64,000 nt of DNA from Bacillus sp. SJS (GTDB lineage Bacteria; Bacillota; Bacilli; Bacillales; Bacillaceae). Positions within the stretch are counted from its first letter, which is position 1; every line of letters starts with the position of its first letter. The notes under the pieces were generated by a model. It did no database searches, was not told the origin of the DNA, and saw only the letters and a program-made list of their open reading frames with translations. Shown one piece after another: positions 17,723 through 26,237 of the stretch. The stretch lies in contig NZ_JAQV02000012.1 of assembly GCF_000732485.2 (NCBI RefSeq), positions 1-64,000 on the forward strand, in the 5' to 3' direction. Position numbers and translations under genes: made by a program.

Positions 17723-18079
17723 ATGCTGTTTATGCTGATTGTCAAAGCCTCGAAGAACTCGGAAGCCGGAAATCTCCCGAGCTCAGAGCTTATGGAAGCT
17801 ATGACGAGATACAATGAGGAATTAGTTAATGCAGGCGTGCGGGTAATGGCTAAAGGACTTCATCCAAGTTCAAATGGAATCCGCCTTTCTTTTTCTAAAC
17901 AAGGGGAAGAACCTCTGATGACAGAGGGTCCATTTACGGAAACGCAAGATTTGATTGCCGGTTTCATCCTAATTGATGTGAAGTCAAGGGAAGAAGCCAT
18001 TAAGTGGGCTCTTCGGATGCCGGACCCGCAGGGATTTGGTGAAGGCCAGATTGAATTGCGTCAAGTATCTGAGGCATAG
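17723..18079 (+). CDS. YciI-like (DGPF) family protein
   Basis: 118-residue protein of the YCII-related/DGPF family, recognised by MLFMLIVKAS at the start and by MTEGPFTETQDLIAGFILIDVKSREEAIKWA. It has a ferredoxin-like fold. Members often sit near sigma factors or oxidoreductases; here no partner is obvious. GGAGG lies 7 nt before ATG 17723; the ATG six bases earlier is too close to it. Biochemical role unknown. Confidence 0.88.
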   Translation: MLFMLIVKASKNSEAGNLPSSELMEAMTRYNEELVNAGVRVMAKGLHPSSNGIRLSFSKQGEEPLMTEGPFTETQDLIAGFILIDVKSREEAIKWALRMPDPQGFGEGQIELRQVSEA

Positions 18080-18221
18080 GGGCAATCATTCATGCAATGC
18101 ACGGCGATTTAAAAATAAACCCTTCCAATAGTAACAACATATGTAAAAAATTGCTATAATGGTTTTTGTAATAGCACTATAGGCATATACATACTCAATG
18201 ACTGTGAAGGGGAGCGAAATA

Positions 18222-18692
18222 ATGGCTGATATGAATGAAAACCCGTTAATGATGGGCGATGAAAAGAGTCCAAAGATCAAGGTAGAAAGAAAAGAAGGCG
18301 AACCGACAGCTGCTTTTAAAGGGGCGAGCTGGGCGGCTTTGGTTGTGGGAGTTGCTGCTTATCTTATTGGTTTGTTTAATGCCGGCATGCAGCTGAATGA
18401 GAAGGGGTATTACTTTGCTGTGCTGGTATTCGGATTGTATGCAGCTGTGTCTCTGCAGAAAGCGGTAAGGGATAAGGACGAGGATATTCCGGTTTCAGGG
18501 ATCTATTATGGGCTTAGCTGGTTTGCGGTGATTGTAGCGATCGCCTTGATGGCAATCGGGCTTTATAATGCCGGCAGTATTGTTTTGAGTGAAAAAGGAT
18601 TTTATGGGATGGCGTTTGTTCTTAGCTTGTTTGCTGCCATTACGATTCAGAAAAACATTCGCGATACGCAGGTTGCTAGAGGAAGAGATTAA
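18222..18692 (+). CDS. YiaA/YiaB-domain inner-membrane protein
   Basis: 156 residues. A charged, soluble start (1-35) is followed by two copies of the YiaAB two-helix repeat: FKGASWAALVVGVAAYLIGLF...GYYFAVLVFGLYAAVSLQK and a parallel second copy after residue 95. Four membrane helices result. The sequence repeats the pattern NAG--L-EKG(Y/F)Y. AAGGGGAG precedes ATG 18222. It lies 79 bp before a TerD-family gene, with a terminator-like hairpin between them. Function unknown; E. coli YiaA/B are stress-associated membrane proteins. Confidence 0.85.
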   Translation: MADMNENPLMMGDEKSPKIKVERKEGEPTAAFKGASWAALVVGVAAYLIGLFNAGMQLNEKGYYFAVLVFGLYAAVSLQKAVRDKDEDIPVSGIYYGLSWFAVIVAIALMAIGLYNAGSIVLSEKGFYGMAFVLSLFAAITIQKNIRDTQVARGRD

Positions 18693-18700
18693 TAATACGG

Positions 18701-18736
18701 GGGTGTTGCTGCTTGCAGTAATGCCCTTATTTGTTT
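18701..18736 (+). terminator. Terminator after the YiaA-like gene
   Basis: GGGTGTTGCTG and CAGTAATGCCC pair (with two wobbles) around CTTG and are followed by TTATTTGTTT. A related hairpin occurs at 22558-22587. Confidence 0.7.
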
Positions 18737-18771
18737 AGGTAGTTGAATAGAAAAAGAGGGAGTGGAATTTT

Positions 18772-19965
18772 ATGAACGCAATGCTGCAAATGGGAGGCAA
18801 TACGGTTTTAAGTTCTCCAAAGGGGTATGTGAGGGTTAGCTACGAGATGTCTAGTATGATTGACCTTTCCTTAACGGCCTTTCTGCTTACAGATTCAGAC
18901 AAGGTACAAGGGGATAGCGGGATTATCTTTTATAATCAGCCGGAGGGTCCTTCTGGCGTGGCCACTCTTCTGCCATCTGAGAATGCAGGTCACACGAAAG
19001 TACATACCCTTCATTTTGATCTGAGTAAAGCCCCAGCAGGCATTAGTAAAATAGCGATTACTCTTACGGAAGATAACCACACAGGGTTTTCTAATGTAAA
19101 GAATTTAAAGGCTGAGATACGGACGGATGATGCCACGGTCGAGTTAACTCCCTCCAGCTTCTCAAAGGAAAATGGGATTGTCGCAGCAGAATTGTATGTA
19201 AGAAACGGCCAGACAAAGGCTAAATCCATTTGGCGCGGCTTCGACTCCGGTCTTGACGGTCTGTGCAGAAATTACGGGGTGGAGGTGGAAGCGGAGGAGC
19301 AAACGATGGTTCAGCCAGAACTTGTGAAAAAACCGCCTGTTCCTGAAAGCAAAATTCAACTTGAAAAGGTAAAGGGTAAAATCAATCTCGACAAAGGTCA
19401 AAAGCCGGTCATTATTGAAAAAACACCAGAGATTACAGCGACGGTATCCTGGCAGACTGGAACGGATTATGATATCTATGCTTTAGTTTATACAAAGGAT
19501 GGCAGACAAACCGATGTAGCGATGTTTGGTGCAGAAGGAACGCCTCCGCTCAGAAGGTTCGCAGGCGGAGCAGTAGAGCATATGGGTGATGTCGGGAGAG
19601 ATAATCGGTCAACCAAGACAGAAGTGATTAAATTACGGCTAAATAACGATATTCTTGCAGTTGTACCTGTCGTTTATTCTGCCCAGTCAAATGGGACAGG
19701 CTCATTCTATAGATACAAGGTGTCTATGAGCATCGACAATCACAACGGTACGTCCGTTACCATATCTGCCAAGAATGCGAATAACAATGACCGGATTTAC
19801 ACCTGTGTACCCGGGATTCTCCATAATACTCCTGATGGCGTGATGATCAGTCCTTTGGAGCTGTATAGTTATCCGAACTCAGAATTCAGGCCAAAGCTTA
19901 GGATGGGGGCTTCGAATATGGTAGAGGTTGTAATGGATGAAGGGCCGAAAAACAACTATAAATAG
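18772..19965 (+). CDS. TerD-family (TerD + TerA-like) stress protein
   Basis: 397 residues in two parts. Residues 1-175 match the TerD fold (MIDLSLTAFLLTDSDKVQGDSGIIFYNQP, GFDSGLDGLCRNYGV near its end), which binds calcium in relatives. A proline/lysine-rich linker (176-215) leads to a second beta-rich domain (216-397) that resembles the C-terminal part of TerA (ATVSWQTGTDYDIYALVYTKDG). TerD/TerA proteins belong to tellurite and general-stress clusters, but no terB, terC or other ter gene is close. AAAGAGGGAG precedes ATG 18772. Confidence 0.85.
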   Translation: MNAMLQMGGNTVLSSPKGYVRVSYEMSSMIDLSLTAFLLTDSDKVQGDSGIIFYNQPEGPSGVATLLPSENAGHTKVHTLHFDLSKAPAGISKIAITLTEDNHTGFSNVKNLKAEIRTDDATVELTPSSFSKENGIVAAELYVRNGQTKAKSIWRGFDSGLDGLCRNYGVEVEAEEQTMVQPELVKKPPVPESKIQLEKVKGKINLDKGQKPVIIEKTPEITATVSWQTGTDYDIYALVYTKDGRQTDVAMFGAEGTPPLRRFAGGAVEHMGDVGRDNRSTKTEVIKLRLNNDILAVVPVVYSAQSNGTGSFYRYKVSMSIDNHNGTSVTISAKNANNNDRIYTCVPGILHNTPDGVMISPLELYSYPNSEFRPKLRMGASNMVEVVMDEGPKNNYK

Positions 19966-19995
19966 GCTGAAAGGTAAAGAGATAAGTTGAAATGG

Positions 19996-20030
19996 AAGAG
20001 GACTATTCCTTTAGAGGCATGTCCTCTTTT
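19996..20030 (+). terminator. TerD-family gene terminator
   Basis: AAGAGGAC and GTCCTCTT arms with a 17-nt loop and TT at the end; it lies 31 nt after the stop. Confidence 0.75.
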
Positions 20031-20163
20031 CCTCGCTCTTCGATAATGGATTTTTGCTTTTAAAAAATTCATTAACTCCTCCCGCATCACCTTCGTGATA
20101 ATAGTACCTAATGTATGCAGAGACTAATGCTTAGAAAATATTTCGGAACACGAAATAAAATAA

Positions 20164-20192
20164 TTGACACCGCTTTCAAGTGCGGTTATCCT
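20164..20192 (+). promoter_or_regulatory. Strong sigma-A promoter with operator-like arms
   Basis: A perfect TTGACA, 17 bp and TATCCT lie about 160 bp before the hydrolase gene. The spacer is bounded by ACCGC and GCGGT, a 5-bp inverted repeat in the position of a repressor site. The repressor is unknown. Confidence 0.65.
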
Positions 20193-20225
20193 AAATTTAA
20201 CAAGTTAACTATGGCGAGAGATTGG

Positions 20226-20280
20226 AGACCCATGCTTTTTGGACCCTTTTTACAGGGTCTGTTAAAGTGCGGGTCTTTTT
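20226..20280 (+). terminator. Nested leader hairpin, possible attenuator
   Basis: AGACCC (20226) can pair with the last GGGTCT (20271), or GGACCC (20241) with the nearer GGGTCT (20255). The outer form runs into T5. It lies between promoter and start codon, so it could regulate read-through. No known riboswitch was recognised. Confidence 0.5.
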
Positions 20281-20353
20281 GTCTGTTATTGGCTTGGGAA
20301 AGGGGACATGATGGGGGTAAAAGTTTCTATAATAAAAATAAGGGGGAGAGTTT

Positions 20354-22210
20354 ATGAATAAAAAGAAATCACTTCGGTTACTGGCCATTTCACTGGTTCT
20401 TTGTTTAATTAGTGCGATTGGTGCATCTTTGGTTCAAACATCCGGCGGTCAGGTTAAAATTAAGGATTTGCGGTGGGAAACTTCTTCGGGCCACTTAATG
20501 AGCGGATTATTATTTGTGCCTGAGAATGCGTCCAAAGATAAACCTGCTCCGGCCATTGTAACGAGTCATGGCTGGTACAACACCCGGGAGATGCAGGATT
20601 TGAATTACGTGGAGCTGTCCCGGCGGGGCTATGTAGTAATTTCCATAGATATGTATGGCCACGGGAACTCGGATGCGGTGAAACCTGAGGAATGGCCTGT
20701 GAATGGTACGGGAATGTATGACGCGGTCAAATTGCTCGCTGACCTTCCTTATGTGGATAAAGAAAAAATCGGCATTACAGGCCACTCCAATGGGGCAAGG
20801 GCTGCTAACTGGTCCATCAATGAAGACAATAAGCAGGAGAACCCTCTTGTGTCTTCCGTTCTGCTGATTGCGAATGATGCGATGTATACAGATGATCCTG
20901 GCGAGCCTTTATACTGGGCTTTAAAACCAAAGGATGCTAAGTATACAAATGTGTATGGTTCGCGGGATGTTGGAGTGATTGCTGCACAATATGATGAATT
21001 TTTCTTTAGATCGTTTGGAAAGGACGGAAAGCCTACGGTTCCGAGAGACTACATTAATACGGATCCGGCCCAGTCCTTTTTGAATTTTGGTGCGAATCCT
21101 GCAGAGGGAGAAAAGCGGGAGAGCTCCAAATTGTATAAACAGACGATTGATGGCGAAGAAGCCACACGTGTCATCTACAATCCTGCACAGATTCATCCGT
21201 GGAATCACTTTTCAAAGGATGTAGTGGAAAATACAATTGAATACTTTGACTATACGTTAGGAACTCCTGACCAAATCAATAGCTCCAATCAAATCTGGCA
21301 ATGGAAAGTGTTCTTTAATTTTGTTGGTCTCATTGGTTTTGTCCTGTTTATCGTAGCTGTGACGAAAGTGCTTCTTTTCACTTCTCCATTCGCTTCACTC
21401 CGTGCAGATCAGGAAGTAAAGCCTCAGGCGGCGCCTGCGGGTATCGGGAAGCTATGGTTTTGGGGAGGCATTGCGGCAAGTGCACTGGTTTCGTATTTTA
21501 GTTATCTGGCTCTTTATAACTGGTCCGTTGAAAATATCCCGCCATTCTTTCCACAGTTCCCGCCTTTCTATATCGGAATCTGGTGTGTAGTCACAGGGTT
21601 ATTTACTTTGATCATAATGGCTGCTTCCCACTTCTTCTATTCTAAAAAGAATGGCTTGGACCTTAAGGAAACTGGAGTGCTAATCAGCTTCAGAGCGTTG
21701 GTGAAAACGATTGGCCTGGCGCTTACTGTAGCTGTTCTATCCTATAGCGTTGTATTTGCAGCCGATTACTTCTTCAAAGCAGATTTTCGTATTTGGGTAT
21801 TGACTGTTAAGGCCTTTACGCCTGATAAATTGCTGATTGCGCTGAAATATCTGCCGTTCTTTTTATTGTTCTATGTGGCGAACTCGATTGCCATCAACTG
21901 CTTTAATTTTGTGAAGATCGGCAAAAAGGAGTGGATCAACACTGCAATAATGGCTTTAGCCAATTCCATCGGCATCCTCATTCTAGTAGTCGTTCAATAT
22001 ATGAACTTCTGGATTACCGGTGAAGTGTTTTATAATGATCTATCTCATATTATCGGAATCTGGCTTTTCCCGATCATCATTATTCTGATTGTGGCAGCCG
22101 TCGTTTCACGCAAAATTTATAAGGTTACTAGAAATCCTTATCTGGCTGGTTTTATCAATGCGTTCATTATTACAGTGATGACTGTAACGAATACGCTTAC
22201 ACAGCTTTAA
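20354..22210 (+). CDS. Alpha/beta hydrolase fused to a multi-pass membrane domain
   Basis: 618 residues. Residues 8-29 form a signal anchor. Residues about 40-300 are an alpha/beta hydrolase with oxyanion region SHGW (71-74) and nucleophile S145 in GHSNGA; an acid such as D in the YGSRD region and H in HPWNHF would complete the triad. From about 313 to the end there are roughly eight membrane helices with no family I recognise. The hydrolase would face outside. GGGGGAGAG precedes ATG 20354. It has its own promoter and leader hairpin. Dienelactone-hydrolase/acyl-peptidase-like substrates are possible; the actual substrate is unknown. Confidence 0.75.
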   Translation: MNKKKSLRLLAISLVLCLISAIGASLVQTSGGQVKIKDLRWETSSGHLMSGLLFVPENASKDKPAPAIVTSHGWYNTREMQDLNYVELSRRGYVVISIDMYGHGNSDAVKPEEWPVNGTGMYDAVKLLADLPYVDKEKIGITGHSNGARAANWSINEDNKQENPLVSSVLLIANDAMYTDDPGEPLYWALKPKDAKYTNVYGSRDVGVIAAQYDEFFFRSFGKDGKPTVPRDYINTDPAQSFLNFGANPAEGEKRESSKLYKQTIDGEEATRVIYNPAQIHPWNHFSKDVVENTIEYFDYTLGTPDQINSSNQIWQWKVFFNFVGLIGFVLFIVAVTKVLLFTSPFASLRADQEVKPQAAPAGIGKLWFWGGIAASALVSYFSYLALYNWSVENIPPFFPQFPPFYIGIWCVVTGLFTLIIMAASHFFYSKKNGLDLKETGVLISFRALVKTIGLALTVAVLSYSVVFAADYFFKADFRIWVLTVKAFTPDKLLIALKYLPFFLLFYVANSIAINCFNFVKIGKKEWINTAIMALANSIGILILVVVQYMNFWITGEVFYNDLSHIIGIWLFPIIIILIVAAVVSRKIYKVTRNPYLAGFINAFIITVMTVTNTLTQL

Positions 22211-22774
22211 TGAAAATAGTGCCTGAAATCCCCAGAAGCTTTAACGTCATAAATCGACAACATTTAGAATGTGGTAGGATTTTTATATAATGTGCACAGG
22301 TTTGAGACAGCGCATATTTTATCATCAGCGGATATTTTTTACACCCGATTGATATAAAAGTGGCTAAAAAGAACCAAATACCTTGTGGTAAACAGTATTA
22401 TGGGAACCCTCCTCAAATGGGCGGGTTCTTTTGATTCTTTTTCGCGATCATATCCTTTATCGACATTTTTTCACCTCTTAGCAATTCTCAAGCTCCGAGG
22501 AACAATCCAACAAACAAGTCCAAATCATACTTGATTGATAGAACAGATTAATCATCGGGGCGTTACTGATTGCAGTAATGCCCTTTGTCGTTTGAAGGGT
22601 GCTTAAAGGATGCTGGTTTATGGAGCACTGAAAAATCCGGTTTTCGGAGATCAAGCTGCCAAGTAAGAAGAAGGACTCCTGAATCTTATCTTATTTTCAG
22701 TTATCATAGACTTGTAGAATGTTGTCTAAAAGTCGCTTTCATCAGGTGAAATATGAAACAGTAGGTGGGATAAC
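22211..22774. other. Gene-free intergenic region
   Basis: It holds a probable hydrolase terminator (22404-22441) and a second stem-loop at 22558-22587 (GGGCGTTACTG/CAGTAATGCCC), a near copy of the one at 18701. On the minus strand a 17-codon frame with a good ribosome-binding site begins near 22467, but it overlaps the terminator and was not called. No other feature is seen. Confidence 0.5.
22404..22441 (+). terminator. Terminator, probably of the hydrolase gene
   Basis: GAACCC and GGGTTC arms, then TTTTGATTCTTTTT, 194 nt after the stop. Confidence 0.7.
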
Positions 22775-23896
22775 TTGAAAAAAAGAACAAGGGCAGGATT
22801 TTGGTTAGGTGCGATCCCGTTTTTAATGGTAGCGGGCTGTTCTGAGGCAGCTACTTCACAAGAAACGATGCCGGAGATGAACGAGGAGTCGAAATTAACC
22901 TCAAAGGATCCGTACTATGACACAGAAAGCATAGCAAGTTCTCCGAGGTTTGCCTTGAGCGCGAATTATAAGGAGATCGAGCCTTCCAAAAAGGCGAAGC
23001 CGCTGGAAACGAATTATACCAAGGAACAGCTGGCTAAGATTACAGTAGCAGAAGCCCATGGAGGCAGCAGGGAGAGAAGCGTGCCTTTAGGTCAGACCCT
23101 GCATAAGGATGTAGCGGATCAGACAGAGGGACCGCTTAAGGACTCGCGGATCGTTGCCTTTTATGGAAATCCAAATTCCATTAATATGGGGATACTGGGA
23201 GAACATAGCCCTGAGGATTTAATGGATAAGCTGATGAAGCAAACTCGCGCTTATTCAGAGCTGGATCCTGAACGACCTGCGATTCCTGCGATTGAACTGA
23301 TTACGACCATCGCTCAGCGCACCCCTGGGGATAAGGGGCTTTATGTCCACTCTACGCCGGAGGCCGATATTGAGAAGTATGCGAAGCTCGCAGAAGAAAA
23401 TAATGCGCTTCTTTTTTTAGATGTGCAGCTTGGCCGTGATTCTATTATGAATCAGGTGAAGGCCCTTGAAAAATATTTAAAGAAACCAAACATTCATTTA
23501 GCCATCGATACGGAGTTTCACGTGAAACAAGGGCAGGTCCCCGGAGAAAATCTGGGTCATGTAGATGGGAAAAATGTTCAGGAAGCAATCAAATATGTAT
23601 CAAAACTTGCTGCTGAGAACGGACTTCCAGACAAAGTTGTCGTGGTCCATCAATTTGCGGATAAAATCATCAGCAACAAGAGCGCCATTCAACCGGCCGA
23701 AAATGTGGAGGTTGTGTTAAATAGTGACGGATTTGGAGCGCCATCGCTGAAAACATCAGGCTATCATCTGCTTGTGCAAAGCCAGCCCATTCAATACGGC
23801 GGATTCAAGCTGTTCTTTAAAAATGACAAACCGGTCATGACGCCAAAAGAGGTACTGGCGCTGGACCCGGCTCCGTCATTTATTAATTATCAATAA
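22775..23896 (+). CDS. Large lipoprotein, unknown, possible TIM-barrel fold
   Basis: 373-residue predicted lipoprotein with lipobox VAGC (C22). After a polar linker (23-115), residues about 120-365 alternate beta strands and helices: RIVAFYGNP, LLFLDVQLGRD, IHLAIDTEF, KVVVVHQF, VEVVLNSDGFG. This resembles a glycoside-hydrolase-like TIM barrel, which is only an inference. The start is TTG 22775 preceded by GTAGGTGGG. It is monocistronic with its own terminator. Function unknown. Confidence 0.75.
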   Translation: MKKRTRAGFWLGAIPFLMVAGCSEAATSQETMPEMNEESKLTSKDPYYDTESIASSPRFALSANYKEIEPSKKAKPLETNYTKEQLAKITVAEAHGGSRERSVPLGQTLHKDVADQTEGPLKDSRIVAFYGNPNSINMGILGEHSPEDLMDKLMKQTRAYSELDPERPAIPAIELITTIAQRTPGDKGLYVHSTPEADIEKYAKLAEENNALLFLDVQLGRDSIMNQVKALEKYLKKPNIHLAIDTEFHVKQGQVPGENLGHVDGKNVQEAIKYVSKLAAENGLPDKVVVVHQFADKIISNKSAIQPAENVEVVLNSDGFGAPSLKTSGYHLLVQSQPIQYGGFKLFFKNDKPVMTPKEVLALDPAPSFINYQ

Positions 23897-23916
23897 GTTC
23901 ATGTACATAAAAAATG

Positions 23917-23944
23917 CAGCGGTATTTTGCCGCTGTGTTTATTT
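23917..23944 (+). terminator. Lipoprotein gene terminator
   Basis: CAGCGG/CCGCTG with a 7-nt loop followed by TGTTTATTTT. Confidence 0.75.
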
Positions 23945-24107
23945 TGGTTTCTAACAGCAAAAAAGCTTGTTCCCTGAAATCACTATAGCTCACTCTTCCC
24001 AAATTTTATTTTTCTAATAAAATATAATGCTAAGCAATTCCATTTTGTTACCCGTTCAAAAGAGTTATAATTTAGTAGATGTATTTGCTCTGAAAGGAGA
24101 AACAGTG

Positions 24108-24980
24108 ATGAAATTATTTGCACTTGATATGGATGGAACGACGTTGTCATCCAGGAATGAGATCAGTCCGGAAAATATTGAAGCGATTAAGAAAGCCCAG
24201 AGCCTCGGGCATAAGGTGATGGTGTTGTCCGGCAGGGCGCCGGAGTCCATCCTTGAGGTTTTAAATCGATACGACTTACAGCTTCCGATTGGCGGAAGCA
24301 ACGGTACGGCCGTTTTTGCCGATGGAAAGCTTTTAGAGCTTACCTCGTTAACGGATATGCAGAATCAGGTCATTGCAGAAGAAGCGGAGAAAGAAGGAAT
24401 TCCTTTTAAAATCTATACCGATAAAGGAATTTATTTTCACCGGGAATGGCCGGAACGCTTGAAGAATGTTCTTTCTTCAGGGGCTGTACCGGAAGAATAT
24501 TATGTTGATGAGAACTTCGGCAAGATGACCAATATTCCGGATGAATCACAAGTTTTTGATCGTATTCAGAGTCTGCTAAAGGAAGAAGAAGTAACGATCC
24601 AGAAATTTTTCATGCTCGTCTTGGATCCTGTTCAAAAGAACCGGTTGTTGACTGTGATGAAATCCATTGAGGGCGTCTATGTCACGTCGTCTTCTTCTTT
24701 TAATATTGAAGTGATGAACATCAATGGGAATAAGGGAAATGGCCTGAAGGTAATGGCAAAATACTTGGATATTCCTTTGGAGGACACGATTGCGATTGGC
24801 GATCAGTACAATGATCTGCCAATGTTCGAAGCAGCTGGATTCTCTGTTGCGATGGGCAACGCGGTTGATGAAATCAAAAGTAAGAGTGACTTTGTTACGT
24901 TAACGAACGATGAACATGGAGTGGCGCATGCTATTGAGCATGTTTTAAACGCACGTAAGGTGCCGGAGGGTTTGGTATAA
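24108..24980 (+). CDS. Cof-type HAD phosphatase
   Basis: 290-residue haloacid-dehalogenase phosphatase of the Cof/YitU/YwpJ group. Motif I is FALDMDGTTLSS (D8, D10), motif II is VLSGR, motif III is K in GNKGNGLK, and motif IV is IGDQYNDLPMFE. The middle carries a type IIB cap. Such enzymes hydrolyse sugar phosphates or flavin/pyridoxal phosphates. ATG 24108 has AAAGGAG about 8 nt upstream; longer frames lack this. It is monocistronic and convergent with the dehydrogenase gene. Confidence 0.92.
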   Translation: MKLFALDMDGTTLSSRNEISPENIEAIKKAQSLGHKVMVLSGRAPESILEVLNRYDLQLPIGGSNGTAVFADGKLLELTSLTDMQNQVIAEEAEKEGIPFKIYTDKGIYFHREWPERLKNVLSSGAVPEEYYVDENFGKMTNIPDESQVFDRIQSLLKEEEVTIQKFFMLVLDPVQKNRLLTVMKSIEGVYVTSSSSFNIEVMNINGNKGNGLKVMAKYLDIPLEDTIAIGDQYNDLPMFEAAGFSVAMGNAVDEIKSKSDFVTLTNDEHGVAHAIEHVLNARKVPEGLV

Positions 24981-24995
24981 GGGACCGGATAAAGA

Positions 24996-25030
24996 CAAAA
25001 AAACTCGTCAATGGATGACGAGTTTTTTTG
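24996..25030. terminator. Bidirectional terminator
   Basis: ACTCGTCA/TGACGAGT flanked by A7 on one side and T7 on the other, between two convergent genes. Confidence 0.9.
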
Positions 25031-25039
25031 TTGGAAAAA

Positions 25040-26080
25040 TCAATTCTCTGGAAGCAGCACAATCTTTCCCGCTTTTCCGGAATTTTTAAAATAAACCTGC
25101 GCTTCCTTTGCCTCCTCAAGAGGGAACGTACGGTCAATGACCGGCTTGATTTTTCCTTCGGATATCGCGCGGAGCATCCGTCTGAACTCCTCTCTGGTCC
25201 CCAAGACGGAGCCGTAGAGGGTGATGTGTTTTAAGTAGAGCGTTCTGAGATCAAGTTCTGACTTTTGGCCGCCGGCGGATCCTGAGGTACAGAACTTCCC
25301 GCCATTCTTCAGAACTTCCAGGGAGGTGGAGAACAGGGGATCTCCGACAACGTCCAGGACAGCATCAATCGGACCGCCGTTCACTTCCTGGATTTCTTCA
25401 GCAAGGTTTCCAGATTTATAGGACAGGACATGTGAGGCACCTAATTCTTTCATTCTTTCTTCCAGTGCCAAATCGCCGACAATGGCGATGACCTTGGCTC
25501 CGAATACGCGGGAGGCGATTTGGACATTTAAGGAGCCTACTCCGCCGTTTGCCCCTGTGACCAATATGGTATCCCCTTGCTGAATCTGGATTTGCTCATT
25601 CATATGCCATGCCGTCAAGCCGCTGACGGAAAAAACCGCACTTTCCGTATAATCAGGAAGTGGCATTTCATAGCAAAGGTCTGCCGGCCACACCACATAT
25701 TCCGCATAGCCGCCATCGTATTCAGAACCGACGAAGGACATGTCTTCTGAAATATGCTCGAGACCTGGTTCTCCACTGGAGGTAAAAGGAAAGAGGACAA
25801 CGTCTTTTCCAATCATCGCATCATCCACCGCATGCCCCGCCTTCACGATTCTGCCTGCTATATCGGAACCCGGTATCCTGGGAAAGTTCACGCCTTCCGG
25901 CTTCCATCCTGATTTAGCTCCGGTTCCGTAAGCCCCTTCTCTCATCCAGATTTCCGTATTGTTAATGGCGCAGGCTTTCACCTGAACCAATACTTCATGG
26001 TCTTTCGCCTCCGGAATAGGCAGTTCGGCCAGCTCGAGCTTCTCTATACCGCCGTAACCGGTTACTTGGATTGCTTTCAT
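25040..26080 (-). CDS. Quinone-oxidoreductase-like MDR dehydrogenase
   Basis: 346-residue medium-chain dehydrogenase/reductase. The GroES-like N-terminal half (1-130) contains PRIPGSDIAGRIVKAG. The Rossmann half has VTGANGGVGSLNVQIA for NADPH. The structural-zinc cysteines of alcohol dehydrogenases are missing, placing it with zeta-crystallin-type quinone reductases. ATG 26080 follows GAAAGGAGAG. It is convergent with the HAD gene. The substrate is unknown. Confidence 0.9.
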   Translation of the reverse strand: MKAIQVTGYGGIEKLELAELPIPEAKDHEVLVQVKACAINNTEIWMREGAYGTGAKSGWKPEGVNFPRIPGSDIAGRIVKAGHAVDDAMIGKDVVLFPFTSSGEPGLEHISEDMSFVGSEYDGGYAEYVVWPADLCYEMPLPDYTESAVFSVSGLTAWHMNEQIQIQQGDTILVTGANGGVGSLNVQIASRVFGAKVIAIVGDLALEERMKELGASHVLSYKSGNLAEEIQEVNGGPIDAVLDVVGDPLFSTSLEVLKNGGKFCTSGSAGGQKSELDLRTLYLKHITLYGSVLGTREEFRRMLRAISEGKIKPVIDRTFPLEEAKEAQVYFKNSGKAGKIVLLPEN

Positions 26081-26190
26081 TGAACGCTCTCCTTTCATCT
26101 ATTGAGTTCGTATGTAAGGGAATAAGTCGTGATTCAAGTCCATTATATATGGGAAGACCGTTTTTCTTATACGAAACTGCTTCAAGAGGG

Positions 26191-26229
26191 GTTAATAATA
26201 AAAAGGCTGGACCATAAGATGTCCCAGCC
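26191..26229 (-). terminator. Coat protein gene terminator
   Basis: On the minus strand GGCTGG/CCAGCC is followed by TTTTTATTATT, just after the coat gene stop. Confidence 0.85.
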
Positions 26230-26237
26230 CTTACCCG

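Noticed and set aside
22411-22467. 17-codon minus-strand gene MSIKDMIAKKNQKNPPI with a good ribosome-binding site
   Set aside because: It overlaps a plus-strand terminator hairpin, is very short and has no recognisable family.
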